DNA of 64,000 nt, taken from contig FNSS01000001.1 of assembly GCA_900104855.1 (NCBI GenBank), positions 6,395,001 to 6,459,000 on the forward strand. Reading direction: 5' to 3'. A program made the position numbers and the translations under genes. Origin of the DNA: Rhizobiales bacterium GAS188 (GTDB lineage Bacteria > Pseudomonadota > Alphaproteobacteria > Rhizobiales > Beijerinckiaceae). Positions 16,974 through 26,264 of this stretch are shown one piece after another. The notes beneath the pieces are model-generated. The model had not been told where the DNA came from, did not search any database, and worked only from the letters and a program-made list of their open reading frames with translations. Position 1 is the stretch's first letter; the number at the start of each line of letters is the position of its first letter.

Positions 16974-18665
16974 ATGCCGAATCATCTGATCGTCGTCGAC
17001 GAATGCGAGGACTTTCGCTGGGTCGATCCGAGCGGCCTGGTCATCACGGCCGAGGAGTATCTGCGCCGGGGCCGCGGGGCGCCGGAGCTTCCCGTCGTCA
17101 ATCTCTGTCGCGAGCACGGCCATCTGAGCTCAGGCTATTATGTGTCGCTCATCGCCGAGGCGCGCGGCGCCAAGGCCCTGCCCGATATGCGCGCCGTCGC
17201 GGACCTGGACCACGCCGAGATTCGCGACGAGTGCAAGGCCGCGCTCGAGAGCCTTCTTGCCCGGGCGCCGGGACTGCCGGGCTCGAGCGCAGCGTTCAGC
17301 CTCCATGTCTATTTCGGGGAGCCCGACCAGCCGGTATTCAAGGAGCTGGCGCATCGTGCCTTTGAGCTTTTGCGCACACCGATCCTGCGCATCGATTTCG
17401 AGCAAGCGACGTCCATCAATTTCGGGCAAGCAACGCCCATCAATTTCGAGCAAGCGACGTCTTGGCGCATCGCTTCCCTGCGTGTTCTCGCACCGCAGGA
17501 AGTGCCACAGGCGCATGACGCTATCCTCCTCGACGGCCTCGAGCGCCTTGCGCTGAGGATGAATTACCGGAGCCAGGGGAAATCGCGCCCGGTCGATGGC
17601 TCAGCCGACGATTTGGCGCATCCGTTCGGGCGAGCCCCCAGGCGGGCGCCCCCGTCGCGCTTCGACCTCGCGGTGCTCGTCAATCCCCAGGACAAGATCC
17701 CGCCCTCGAAAGCCAAGGCGCTGGCGCGCCTCGCCGATATCGGGCGAGAGCTTCGCGTAACGGTCACGCTCGTCGAGCCTCGGGACTATGAGCGCCTCGC
17801 GCGCTTCGATGCGCTCTTCATCCGCGAGACGACGTCCGTGTCGGACCACACCTATCTTTTCGCCCGCAAGGCGGAGCAGGAGGGGATCCCGGTTCTCGAC
17901 GACCCGGCTTCGATCATCCGCTGCACCAACAAGGTGTTCCTGGCCGAGCTCATGCGTCGCGGCGGCGTCGCCACGCCGGGAACCCGCTTTCTCACGCGCC
18001 ATTCGCTTGCCGATATCGAGAAGGAGCGCGACTTCCCGCTCGTCGTGAAGATCCCCGACGGCTCCTTCAGCAAGGGCGTCGAGCGAGCCGCAGACCAAGC
18101 GCAGTTGCGCGAGATCGCCGAGGCGATGTTGAGGCGATCGCACGTCGTCATCGTGCAGGACTTCCTGCACACCGAGTTCGACTGGCGCATCGGCGTGCTC
18201 GGCGGCGAGCCTTTCTTCGCGGCGCGCTATTTCATGTGCGACCGACATTGGCAGATCCTCAAACATGCGCCCGACGGCAGCTATGTCGAGGGTGTGACGG
18301 AGGCGGTCGCGACAGGAAATGTCCCGCACGAGGTTCTAGATGCGGCGCTACGGGCCGCGCATCTCGTCGGCGATGGCCTCTACGGCGTCGACCTCAAGGC
18401 GACGAGCGAAGGCGTGTTCGTCATGGAGGTCAACGATAATCCCAATATCGATGTCGGACTCGAGGACGCGGTGGTCGGCGACGAGCTTTATCGCCGCCTC
18501 CTGCTCGACTTTCAGCGCCGCATCGAGGCGACGCGCCGCCGGGGCAGCGCCAAGGTGATACGCTTCGGCAGGACGTCGCTTGCCGATATCGAGGGTCGCT
18601 GCGAGACCTCGGCCACGGAATTCGCCCTGCGGCAAACGACACGCCGCGAGCGCCCGTTCAAGTGA
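16974..18665 (+). CDS. RimK-like ATP-grasp ligase with RLAN N-terminal domain
   Basis: The 563-residue protein belongs to the ATP-grasp superfamily, whose members join a carboxylate to an amine using ATP. The N-terminal ~200 residues match the RimK-like ATP-grasp N-terminal (RLAN) type (HLIVVDECEDFRW, then LCREHGHLSSGYYVSLIAEA). The ATP-grasp domain (about 290-525) shows FIRETTSVSDHTY, LVVKIPDGSFSKGV, LYGVDLKATSEGVFVMEVNDNPNI (metal-binding E and N). The substrate is unknown; glutamate ligation to a protein or peptide is the family expectation. Three in-frame 24-bp repeats (17391-17462) insert the octapeptide I[DN]F[EG]QAT[SP] three times in the linker. I chose the ATG at 16974, where the conserved N terminus begins; the frame is open further upstream but that part looks non-coding. 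Confidence 0.82.
   Translation: MPNHLIVVDECEDFRWVDPSGLVITAEEYLRRGRGAPELPVVNLCREHGHLSSGYYVSLIAEARGAKALPDMRAVADLDHAEIRDECKAALESLLARAPGLPGSSAAFSLHVYFGEPDQPVFKELAHRAFELLRTPILRIDFEQATSINFGQATPINFEQATSWRIASLRVLAPQEVPQAHDAILLDGLERLALRMNYRSQGKSRPVDGSADDLAHPFGRAPRRAPPSRFDLAVLVNPQDKIPPSKAKALARLADIGRELRVTVTLVEPRDYERLARFDALFIRETTSVSDHTYLFARKAEQEGIPVLDDPASIIRCTNKVFLAELMRRGGVATPGTRFLTRHSLADIEKERDFPLVVKIPDGSFSKGVERAADQAQLREIAEAMLRRSHVVIVQDFLHTEFDWRIGVLGGEPFFAARYFMCDRHWQILKHAPDGSYVEGVTEAVATGNVPHEVLDAALRAAHLVGDGLYGVDLKATSEGVFVMEVNDNPNIDVGLEDAVVGDELYRRLLLDFQRRIEATRRRGSAKVIRFGRTSLADIEGRCETSATEFALRQTTRRERPFK
17391..17462 (+). repeat. three 24-bp tandem repeats inside the ATP-grasp gene
   Basis: Units lie at 17391-17414, 17415-17438 and 17439-17462. 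Unit 2 differs from units 1 and 3 at several bases, some of them silent. All stay in frame. The repeats encode the octapeptide noted in the gene entry and lie between the RLAN and ATP-grasp domains. Confidence 0.9.
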
Positions 18666-18756
18666 ATGCATCGAAGGACCGCCGCGATGGCGCTCGCGGG
18701 GTCACGGCCGCGCATCGGCCCAGGCTGTCACGTCTTGATTGAGCCTGCGCGGGCGG

Positions 18757-20844
18757 TCAATTGATCGATGTTTGCGCGAGCCGCGCCGGGTTGTCGATAC
18801 GTTGCAGGAGGTCGTCGATATGGCGGCGCTCGCCTTCGAATTCGGCGAGCGCGCCGCCGTTCAGCTCGCGCCCTTGCGGCAGCTTGATGCGCAATGGATC
18901 GTAGAACTGCCCGTTGATGATGACCTCGTAGTGGAGATGCGGTCCGGTGGCGTGGCCGGTGGAACCGACGAAGCCGATCACCTGGCCCTGACGGACCTTC
19001 ACGCCCGGCGCGATCCCTTTGGCGTAGGCGGACATATGGTCATAGCCCGTCACATAGCCATTGGTGTGCTCGACCTCGACGCGGTTGCCATTGCCTGAAT
19101 CGTAGCTGGCGCGGATGACCGTGCCGTTGCCCGAGGCGAAGATGGGCGTCCCGGTGGGGCTTCCCCAATCGACCCCGGTATGCATCATGGTGCGCCCGAA
19201 CATCGGGTGCGATCTCACGCCGAAGGGCGAGGTGACGCTGCCTCCCTCGATGGGCTTGCGCAGCAGGAACTTGTTCGCCGATTTGCCGTTCTTGTCGAAA
19301 TACTCGATCTGGCTGCTGTCCCGCCCCTGATAGCGATAGAATGTCCTGACCTCATCGCCGATGGTCAGCTTGGCATAGAGGACATCCTGCTGCTCCGGGT
19401 TCGCGCCATTGTCGTCCTTGGCATAGAGGACGTCGAAGGAATCATCGGTGCGCGCCCTCGCCTGGAAATCCACGTCATAGGCGAAGATGCGGACCAAGGC
19501 GTCGATCACCTGGCGCGGAATGTTGTTCTTGAGGGCCGTCGCGTACACGCTCTCATAGACCGTCGGGCCCTCATCGACCTCGCGCCTCGCGGCGTGCTGA
19601 GCGCGCAGCGCCGTCGCGGCATTGGCCGCCGTCACCGGCGGCACGACGGCGCGGAAGATGCCCGCATCGTCCGTGGCGACGATCGCGTTGACCTTGTTGT
19701 CCGCGTAGGTGACGACCCGCAAGAGCTGCGGGCGCGCGCCATCCTTGCCTTTCTCCGCGACCAGGAGGCGCAACTTCTGTCCCGGGCTGATCGAGACATC
19801 GCGGAGCTGGGGTGCGAGGAGCGCCTTGATCTGCTTTGCCTCTTCGCCCGTTGCGCCATTGGCGCTCAGAATCTGCTCGAAACTCTCCCCGCGTCGCGCC
19901 ACCACCAGCCTTTCGCCGGCGATGAGGCCATGCTCCTGGTCTTTGGAGATGGAGGTCACATTCTCGGGCACGACCTTGACGTCGATCGAGGAAAAGGACC
20001 CAAGACCTTCAGCAGGATGACCTTCAGCAGGATGACCTTCCGCAGGATGACCATTGGCAGGATTGCCCATGACGGCGCTCGTGCCATCCGAGTTTGTCAC
20101 CTTCTCGATGAGCCAAGGGCTGGGCAGCGCCAGCTCCAGGCCGGATGGCGAAGTTGCGGCGATTTGCGTCGTCGCATCCTGATCCGTGAGGCTTGCGGGC
20201 GCGAAAACGACCGGATCGCTGCCCGAGAGCCCAGTCTTGATCATCGCCACATCGGCGTTCTCGAGCTCGTAATCGGGCGCTGCCTGCGCCGCCGAGGCCG
20301 AGGCGACCATCTTCAACGGGTCGAAAACGGGGATTTGGTCGGCGACGCTCGGAGCGGCAAGCAGAAGCGGTGTCGAGACGCGCGTGAACTGGCGCGTCTT
20401 GATGACTTCCCGATTGCCGATGGTGATGGTGTCCGGCATGGTCGCCGTCTGCTTGGCGCCGACCTCGTTGGAGATCGAGACGGTCTTGTCGCCTTTCGTG
20501 CCTTCGGCGGAGGAACCGTCGCCCCTCGCGCCGCCCGGAGATTCGATATCGGTGAGCTTCGCGCCCGTCGCGAAATTGGCCTGGCCGTCGAGCGCCACCA
20601 GCAGCGAGGCCGCAAGCAGAGTCGCGCCGCCGACGCCTGCCAGCACGGTGCCGGCGAGCCAACGCAAATTCACCGCGTGCGGGCCAGTCGATGCGAGCTC
20701 GGGCTCGAGCACGAGCGCAGGTGCATCTCCGAAAACGGAAGCGCGCGCCTGTCTCGCCGGAGTTTCGCGGATGGTCGCATCGAACCGATTCGTGGCATCG
20801 CACAAGGAGCCGCTCCCGTCACTATGAAGCGGCTCTCGGAACAT
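18757..20844 (-). CDS. M23 family metallopeptidase (peptidoglycan endopeptidase), membrane-anchored
   Basis: The 695-residue protein probably cuts peptidoglycan cross-links in the periplasm. A cytoplasmic N terminus is followed by one membrane segment (about 64-85: LAGTVLAGVGGATLLAASLLVA), a long low-complexity linker, a middle region with LysM-like elements (ISPGQKLRLLVAEKG), and a C-terminal LytM/M23 domain. The domain has GSVTSPFGVRSHP, HTGVDWG (zinc H and D) and GPHLHYEV (catalytic HxH), so it looks active. A 15-bp tandem repeat in the linker encodes GHPAE three times. The ATG at 20844 has CGAGG upstream. The gene is convergent with the ATP-grasp ligase gene. Confidence 0.9.
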   Translation of the reverse strand: MFREPLHSDGSGSLCDATNRFDATIRETPARQARASVFGDAPALVLEPELASTGPHAVNLRWLAGTVLAGVGGATLLAASLLVALDGQANFATGAKLTDIESPGGARGDGSSAEGTKGDKTVSISNEVGAKQTATMPDTITIGNREVIKTRQFTRVSTPLLLAAPSVADQIPVFDPLKMVASASAAQAAPDYELENADVAMIKTGLSGSDPVVFAPASLTDQDATTQIAATSPSGLELALPSPWLIEKVTNSDGTSAVMGNPANGHPAEGHPAEGHPAEGLGSFSSIDVKVVPENVTSISKDQEHGLIAGERLVVARRGESFEQILSANGATGEEAKQIKALLAPQLRDVSISPGQKLRLLVAEKGKDGARPQLLRVVTYADNKVNAIVATDDAGIFRAVVPPVTAANAATALRAQHAARREVDEGPTVYESVYATALKNNIPRQVIDALVRIFAYDVDFQARARTDDSFDVLYAKDDNGANPEQQDVLYAKLTIGDEVRTFYRYQGRDSSQIEYFDKNGKSANKFLLRKPIEGGSVTSPFGVRSHPMFGRTMMHTGVDWGSPTGTPIFASGNGTVIRASYDSGNGNRVEVEHTNGYVTGYDHMSAYAKGIAPGVKVRQGQVIGFVGSTGHATGPHLHYEVIINGQFYDPLRIKLPQGRELNGGALAEFEGERRHIDDLLQRIDNPARLAQTSIN
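20006..20065 (-). repeat. 15-bp tandem repeat in the M23 peptidase linker
   Basis: Three near-identical units occur at 20006-20020, 20021-20035 and 20036-20050, with a degenerate fourth to 20065. On the coding strand each adds the pentapeptide GHPAE. Confidence 0.88.
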
Positions 20845-21151
20845 CAGGACCTCGTGGCAAGTGTGGATCTGGCGGCGGATAGACGCCGCCGAAGACCACT
20901 GCCTGCCGGAGACGAAATCTCACGGCCCACAAAGAAGGGGATCATGTTCTTAATGGGGCGTCAGGCCCGGTCCGCGGAGGCGAGGAGGGGCGCCTCCGCA
21001 ATTTAGAGTGGCGGCGGAGCGCGCTCCTCGCGGATATCGCTCGAAATGACGGTGGCGCGATACGGCTGCGTCGATGCGACACATCCGCGGGCGTCGTCGG
21101 GCAAAGCTGTGATTGCCCGACGAGGCGAGCCGCAGACCTTCCGGCCGTTGC
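20845..21151. other. gene-free stretch between metC and the M23 gene
   Basis: No coding sequence, terminator with a T-run or strong palindrome is seen. It lies downstream of metC and upstream of the M23 gene, both on the minus strand, and must hold the M23 promoter. Confidence 0.4.
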
Positions 21152-22345
21152 TCAGGCTTTCGCCGCCTTGCGCATCCGCTCGAAGCCCGCATCGAGATCC
21201 GCCTTCAGGTCCTCGACGTCCTCGAGGCCGATCTGCAGGCGCAGGCAAGGCCCGCCAGGATCGAAGCTGGTGGCGGTGCGATAATCCTTGCAGTCGAAGG
21301 GCACGATCAAGCTCTCGAAGCCGCCCCAGGAATAGCCCATGCCGAACAGCTTCAAGCCGTCGAGCATGGCGGCGATGGCCGGTTGCGCCACAGGATGCAG
21401 CACCACCGAGAACAGGCCGGACGCACCCAGGAAATCCCGTTTCCAGATGGCATGGCCCTCGAAGGAGGGCAGGGCGGGATGCAGCACCTTGCTGATCTCG
21501 GGCCGCGACTCGAGCCAGCGCGCCATGTCGAGGCCCGCCCGCTCCTGCTCGTTGAGGCGCAACCGCATGGTGCGCAGGCCGCGCAGCGCCAGGAAGACAT
21601 CCTCGGGGCCGGCACAGATCGCCATCGCGTCGAAGGCGTCGCGCAGGCGCGGCCAATACTCCTTATTGGCCGAGACGAGGCCGAGCAGCAGGTCGGAATG
21701 GCCGCCGAGATATTTCGTGCCCGCCTCGATGGCGATATCGGCGCCGCGCTCATGCGGCGGGAAGAAGAAGGGCGTGGCCCAGGTATTGTCCATGAGCAGC
21801 GCCGCGCCGCGCGCATGCGCCGCCGCGGCCAGCGCCGGGATATCCTGCATCTCGAAGGTCTGAGAGCCTGGCGCCTCGGTGAACACCACCGTGGTGTTGG
21901 GCTGCATCAGCGCCGTGATGCCGGCGCCGATCAGCGGGTCGTAATAGGTGGTCTCGACGCCGAAGCGCTTCAGCACCGTGTCGCAGAAATTGCGCGTCGG
22001 GCGATAGACCGAATCGGTGACGAGCAGATGGTCGCCGGCCTTCAGGCAGCTCATCAGCGCGAGCGAGCAGGCGGCGAGGCCGGAGGGCACGAGCACCGTG
22101 CCGGCGGCGCCGGAAATGTCGCTCCAGGCCGTCTCCAAGGCGTCCGTCGTCGGCGTCCCGCGCGTTCCGTAGAGGTAGCGCCCGCGCCGATGCATCAGAT
22201 CATCCATGGTCGGATAGATGACAGTCGAGCCGCGGAAGGGCGGCATGTTGACGAAGCCGTGCTGGCCGGCCGGATCGCGCCCGGCGACCACGACGCGCGT
22301 GCGCGCCTTGTATGCGGTCGTCCCCTTGCCGGAATGCACAGCCAT
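21152..22345 (-). CDS. metC: cystathionine beta-lyase
   Basis: This PLP-dependent cytoplasmic enzyme cleaves cystathionine to homocysteine, pyruvate and ammonia in methionine synthesis. The 397-residue protein belongs to the Cys/Met metabolism PLP family: YGTRGTPTTDALE near the N terminus, VLVPSGLAACSLALMSC, DNTWATPFFFPP (PLP-binding aspartate), and the lysine that carries PLP in GTKYLGGHSDLL. The C-terminal SWGGFESL is typical of MetC. The ATG has AAGGGA upstream. It is divergent from aapJ, with the same neighbourhood as in many rhizobia. Other members of the family (cystathionine gamma-lyase or gamma-synthase) are less likely given SWGGFESL. Confidence 0.9.
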   Translation of the reverse strand: MAVHSGKGTTAYKARTRVVVAGRDPAGQHGFVNMPPFRGSTVIYPTMDDLMHRRGRYLYGTRGTPTTDALETAWSDISGAAGTVLVPSGLAACSLALMSCLKAGDHLLVTDSVYRPTRNFCDTVLKRFGVETTYYDPLIGAGITALMQPNTTVVFTEAPGSQTFEMQDIPALAAAAHARGAALLMDNTWATPFFFPPHERGADIAIEAGTKYLGGHSDLLLGLVSANKEYWPRLRDAFDAMAICAGPEDVFLALRGLRTMRLRLNEQERAGLDMARWLESRPEISKVLHPALPSFEGHAIWKRDFLGASGLFSVVLHPVAQPAIAAMLDGLKLFGMGYSWGGFESLIVPFDCKDYRTATSFDPGGPCLRLQIGLEDVEDLKADLDAGFERMRKAAKA

Positions 22346-22546
22346 GATCGTTCCCTTCGGTTTCTCGTGACATCGGCGGCCACCTGTCGGGCCGGGCCGC
22401 CTTGTGGCGCCGCACTCAATGGGAGGCGATCTCGCCCGTCAAGTCGCTCTCTCTCGCGGCCGCCATGTCCGGTTCGGCGCGACCGCCGAGGCGCCAAGGC
22501 GCGGGCAGCGAACCCAGTGGCCGCCGGCCAGCCCGGCGCTGGGGGC

Positions 22547-22575
22547 TTGACCGGGTTGCGAAAAGTGCATGAGAT
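22547..22575 (+). promoter_or_regulatory. putative sigma-70 promoter of aapJQMP
   Basis: TTGACC (22547-22552), a 17-base spacer and TGAGAT (22570-22575) resemble -35 and -10 boxes. They would give a leader of about 70 bases before the aapJ ATG. The rest of the 22346-22653 intergenic stretch shows no gene and no recognisable riboswitch. Confidence 0.35.
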
Positions 22576-22653
22576 GGCTGCGACAGGTTGGCCGTTGGGG
22601 GCAACGCCTTGCCACTTCAAGAGAGCCGACCGAAAAATGGAGGCGTGTCACTT

Positions 22654-23670
22654 ATGAAACCATTTCTCGCCCTGGTCGCGGCCGGCCTCGGCATTGCGCT
22701 CGTTTCGAGCGCTGCCGACGCCCAGACGCTCAATCAGGTCAAGCAGCGCGGCCAGCTCATCTGCGGCACCAATGTCGGCCTCGCGGGCTTTGCCTTGCCC
22801 GATGCTCAAGGCAATTGGACAGGCCTCGATGTCGATTATTGCCGGGCGATCGCGGCCGCCGTGCTCGGTGATGCCACCAAAGTGAAGTTCATCCCGCTCG
22901 ACGCCACGAGCCGCTTCGAATCGCTCAAATCCGGCGCGGTGGACGTGTTGTCGCGCAATACCACCTGGACCTTGTCGCGGGATTCCGCTCAGGGCCTCGA
23001 TTTCGAGGCGACCAACTACTATGACGGCCAAGGCTTCATGGTGCGCAAGAAGATGAACATCAACTCGGCGCTCGAGCTGAATGGCGCTTCGGTCTGCGTG
23101 CAGCAGGGCACGACGACGGAATTGAACCTCGCGGACTACTTCCGCGCCAACAAGATGAAATACGAGGTCGTCGCCTTCAAGGGCGAGGATGAGACCCTCA
23201 AGGCCTATGATTCCGGCCGTTGCGACTCCTTCACGACTGACGCGTCAGGGCTCGCCGCGGAGCGCATCAGGCTCACCGCGCCCGATGATCACATCATCCT
23301 GCCCGAGATCATCTCGAAGGAGCCGCTCGCTTCCTCTGTGCGCAAGGGCGATTCGCAATGGGCGACGATCGTTCGCTGGGTCCATTACGCGATGCTCAAC
23401 GCGGAGGAAAACGGCGTCACCTCGAAGAATGTCGACGAGATGATGAAGTCGACCAACCCGGAAGTGAAGCGCATGCTCGGCGTCGAAGGCAAGTTCGGCG
23501 AGGGGCTCGGCATCCCCAATGAATGGGTGGTTAACATCATTAAGCAGGTCGGCAATTACGGTGAGGTGTTCGATCGCAATGTCGGCGCCGGCTCGCCGCT
23601 CAAGCTGCCGCGCGGCTTGAACAATCTGTGGACCAAGGGCGGCCTGCAATACGGCCCGCCGATCCGCTGA
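22654..23670 (+). CDS. aapJ: general L-amino acid ABC transporter, substrate-binding protein
   Basis: This is the periplasmic binding protein of the Aap/Bzt broad-specificity amino-acid importer. The 338-residue protein has a signal peptide (FLALVAAGLGIALVSSAADA, cut before QT) and a type II periplasmic binding fold (RGQLICGTNVGLAGFALPD, then LSRNTTWTLSRD and QQGTTTELNL). The C terminus (LNNLWTKGGLQYGPPIR) is characteristic of AapJ/BztA. The ATG at 22654 starts the signal peptide and has TGGAGG about 10 bases upstream. Permease and ATPase genes follow on the same strand; a hairpin after the stop probably sets the excess of binding protein over membrane subunits. Confidence 0.93.
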   Translation: MKPFLALVAAGLGIALVSSAADAQTLNQVKQRGQLICGTNVGLAGFALPDAQGNWTGLDVDYCRAIAAAVLGDATKVKFIPLDATSRFESLKSGAVDVLSRNTTWTLSRDSAQGLDFEATNYYDGQGFMVRKKMNINSALELNGASVCVQQGTTTELNLADYFRANKMKYEVVAFKGEDETLKAYDSGRCDSFTTDASGLAAERIRLTAPDDHIILPEIISKEPLASSVRKGDSQWATIVRWVHYAMLNAEENGVTSKNVDEMMKSTNPEVKRMLGVEGKFGEGLGIPNEWVVNIIKQVGNYGEVFDRNVGAGSPLKLPRGLNNLWTKGGLQYGPPIR

Positions 23671-23676
23671 GACAAG

Positions 23677-23701
23677 GCGGGGTCGTGCTGAACGGCCCCG
23701 C
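23677..23701 (+). terminator. intercistronic hairpin after aapJ
   Basis: GCGGGGTCG (23677-23685) pairs with CGGCCCCGC (23693-23701) across a 7-base loop, with one G-T pair. It starts a few bases after the aapJ stop and has only TT after it, so it is more likely a 3'-end stabiliser or partial terminator than a full terminator. Confidence 0.55.
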
Positions 23702-23832
23702 TTCGCCTACGCCCGCGGCCTCGAGATGCGTCTCGCGGCCGCCGGCCTTGCCGACGAACGAGCCGGATCGCGCGCCGAACTGCGCTGGCCGGGTTCTTGC
23801 CTTCTGAGAAACGCAAGCGACAAGGGAAGAGC

Positions 23833-25044
23833 ATGGTGGGGATGGACAGGGATACCGGCAGTGTCGCCCTTGCGGCTCCGAGTGGCGCGAGCATCTTCTA
23901 CGATCCGAAGATCCGTGGGATTGTCTGGCAAGGCCTGGTGATTCTCTTCGTCGGCTTCCTGTTCTACGAGGCATTCGCCAATGCCCGGGCCAACCTCGCC
24001 GCCAAAGGCCAGGTCTTCGGTTTCGGCTTCCTCAGTCAGCCGGGCGGCTTCGACGTCAACCAGCACCTGATCTCGTTCTCGTCGGAGGAAGGCTCAACCT
24101 ATGGGCGGGCCTTCATGGTCGGCCTGTTGAACACCGTCCTGGTCGCCGCCATCGGCATCGTGCTCGCGACCATCCTCGGCTTCTTCATCGGCATCGCAAG
24201 GCTGTCGACCAACTGGATCGTCGCCAGGGTGGCACAGACCTATGTCGAGGTGGTCCGCAACATCCCGTTGCTGCTGCAACTGATCTTCTGGTACAAAGCG
24301 GTGCTGCAGCCGCTCCCCAATCCCAGAAACGCGGTGTCCCTCGGAGCCGGATTCTTCCTCAGCAATCGCGGGCTCACAATCCCCCAGCCGAGCTTCGGGC
24401 CAGGCTCCGAAGATGTCTTCTACGCGCTCGTGCTCGGCCTCATCGCGGCTTTCGTGTTTCGCCATTGGGCCAAGGGGCAACAGGAGAGGTCCGGACGCCA
24501 ATATCCGACCGGCCTCATCGGGCTCGCCGCCGTCATCCTGTTGCCGCTGATCGCCTATCTGGTGCTCGGCCGACCGATCGAGTTCGACGTTCCGGTGCAG
24601 AAGGGCTTCAACTTCGCCGGCGGCATGCAGGTCTACCCGGAATTCGTGGCACTGCTGCTCGGCCTCGTCATCTATACGGCGGCCTTCATCGCCGAGATCG
24701 TGCGTGCCGGCATCCAGGCCGTGTCGCGCGGGCAGGTGGAAGCCGCGCATGCGCTGGGGCTGCGCCATAAGCCGACGCTCGACCTCGTCATCATCCCGCA
24801 GGCTATGCGGGTGATCACGCCGCCCCTCACCAGCCAGTTCCTGAACCTGACGAAGAACTCCTCGCTCGCGGTCGCCATCGGCTATCCCGACCTCGTGCAG
24901 ATCTTCGCGGGCACGGCGCTCAACCAATCCGCCAAGGCGATCGAGATCATGTTGATGACCATGGCAGTGTATCTGTCGCTGAGCATCATCACATCCTTCG
25001 TCATGAACATCTACAATCGCCGCATGGCGCTGGTCGAGCGCTGA
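23833..25044 (+). CDS. aapQ: general L-amino acid ABC transporter, permease (AapQ/BztB)
   Basis: The 403-residue inner-membrane protein has about eight hydrophobic segments (GIVWQGLVILFVGFLFYEA is the first). The binding-protein-dependent permease motif, EAAHALGLRHKPTLDLVIIP, lies near residue 300; this is the EAA loop that contacts the ATPase. The long form (about 400 residues, with an extended central region) is typical of the Aap/Bzt group. I chose the ATG at 23833 with GGGAAGA upstream over earlier non-ATG starts. AapM starts 14 bases after the stop. Confidence 0.92.
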   Translation: MVGMDRDTGSVALAAPSGASIFYDPKIRGIVWQGLVILFVGFLFYEAFANARANLAAKGQVFGFGFLSQPGGFDVNQHLISFSSEEGSTYGRAFMVGLLNTVLVAAIGIVLATILGFFIGIARLSTNWIVARVAQTYVEVVRNIPLLLQLIFWYKAVLQPLPNPRNAVSLGAGFFLSNRGLTIPQPSFGPGSEDVFYALVLGLIAAFVFRHWAKGQQERSGRQYPTGLIGLAAVILLPLIAYLVLGRPIEFDVPVQKGFNFAGGMQVYPEFVALLLGLVIYTAAFIAEIVRAGIQAVSRGQVEAAHALGLRHKPTLDLVIIPQAMRVITPPLTSQFLNLTKNSSLAVAIGYPDLVQIFAGTALNQSAKAIEIMLMTMAVYLSLSIITSFVMNIYNRRMALVER

Positions 25045-25058
25045 AAGGGGGAATGATC

Positions 25059-26252
25059 ATGTCGGCGATCACCGATCCGGGAATTCCCACCCCCGAGATT
25101 CCGCTTTCCGAAGCGAGATCCTTCGAAGGCTATGTGTCGGCCATGCCGATCGAGCCGCAGACGCCGCCGATCGCTGCCCGGGGGGCGATCGGCTGGGTGC
25201 GCGCCAATCTGGTCAATAGCGTCGGCAACGCAGTCCTGACGGTCGTCTTCGGCGCGCTCTCCCTCTATGTGATCTGGGGTTTCCTGAAATTCGCGCTGAT
25301 CGACGCCACCTGGACCGGCAGCAATCGCGACGCCTGCCTCGCCAAGCCCGGCCAGGCGGCGGGGGCCTGCTGGCCGATGATCCATGAGCGCCTCGCCTAT
25401 TTCGTCTATGGTTCCTATCCGCTCGACCAGCGCTGGCGCGTCGATATCGTCTTCGTGCTCGGCGCCATCGGCCTCGTCTGGGCGCTGTGGCTCAATGCCC
25501 CGCGCCGTGATCTCGCCGCGCTCTACTTCTTCGTGCTCTTCCCGATCGCAGCCTTCTGCCTTCTCTGCGGCTTCGCGCCGATCGGCTTGCCGGTAGTGGA
25601 TACGGATCTCTGGGGCGGAATCCTCGTTACGCTCGTGATCTCGAGCGCCGGCATCGTCGCCGCCCTGCCGCTCGGCATCGTGCTGGCGCTTGGGCGACGA
25701 TCGAAGCTGCCGATCATCAGCCTCGCCTCGACCGTCTTCATCGAAGTCGCGCGCGGCGTGCCGCTGATCACGGTCCTGTTCGTCGCCAAGGTCATGCTGG
25801 GCTATTTCATCCCCGAATGGCTCGATCCGGCCCTCATGGTCAAGGCGCTGATCGCCGTCGCCCTGTTCTCGGCCGCCTATATGGCTGAGGTGGTGCGTGG
25901 CGGCCTGCAGGCCATCCCGAAAGGCCAGCAGGAAGGCGCAAGCTCGCTCGGGCTCGGCTATTGGCAATCGATGCGGCTGATCATCCTGCCGCAGGCGCTG
26001 CGCCTGACTATTCCGGGCATCGTCAACACCTTCATCGGCGGCTTCAAGGACACTTCGCTCGTGCTGATCATCGGCATGTTCGATTTCCTCGGCACGATCA
26101 ATATCGCGACCGCCGACGCCAAATGGGCGACGCCCGTCAGCGCCTCGACCGGATATCTGTTCGCCGCCATTTTCTATTGGATTTGCTGCTTCGGCATGTC
26201 ACGCTATTCGCGTGCGGTCGAGATGCGTCTCAACGTCGCCCATAAACGCTGA
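25059..26252 (+). CDS. aapM: general L-amino acid ABC transporter, permease (AapM/BztC)
   Basis: This 397-residue second permease subunit pairs with AapQ to form the channel. Hydrophobic segments include VLTVVFGALSLYVIWGFL and FLFLGAIGL-like blocks, and the EAA loop is EGASSLGLGYWQSMRLIILP. Of two ATGs six bases apart, 25059 is chosen because GGGGG lies 7 bases upstream. The C terminus (FGMSRYSRAVEMRLNVAHKR) is the usual AapM ending. Confidence 0.92.
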   Translation: MSAITDPGIPTPEIPLSEARSFEGYVSAMPIEPQTPPIAARGAIGWVRANLVNSVGNAVLTVVFGALSLYVIWGFLKFALIDATWTGSNRDACLAKPGQAAGACWPMIHERLAYFVYGSYPLDQRWRVDIVFVLGAIGLVWALWLNAPRRDLAALYFFVLFPIAAFCLLCGFAPIGLPVVDTDLWGGILVTLVISSAGIVAALPLGIVLALGRRSKLPIISLASTVFIEVARGVPLITVLFVAKVMLGYFIPEWLDPALMVKALIAVALFSAAYMAEVVRGGLQAIPKGQQEGASSLGLGYWQSMRLIILPQALRLTIPGIVNTFIGGFKDTSLVLIIGMFDFLGTINIATADAKWATPVSASTGYLFAAIFYWICCFGMSRYSRAVEMRLNVAHKR

Positions 26253-26264
26253 AGGATGATCCGA

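Noticed and set aside
22346-22653. SAM-II riboswitch before metC
   Set aside because: I looked on the minus strand for the conserved loop and pseudoknot sequences and did not find them.
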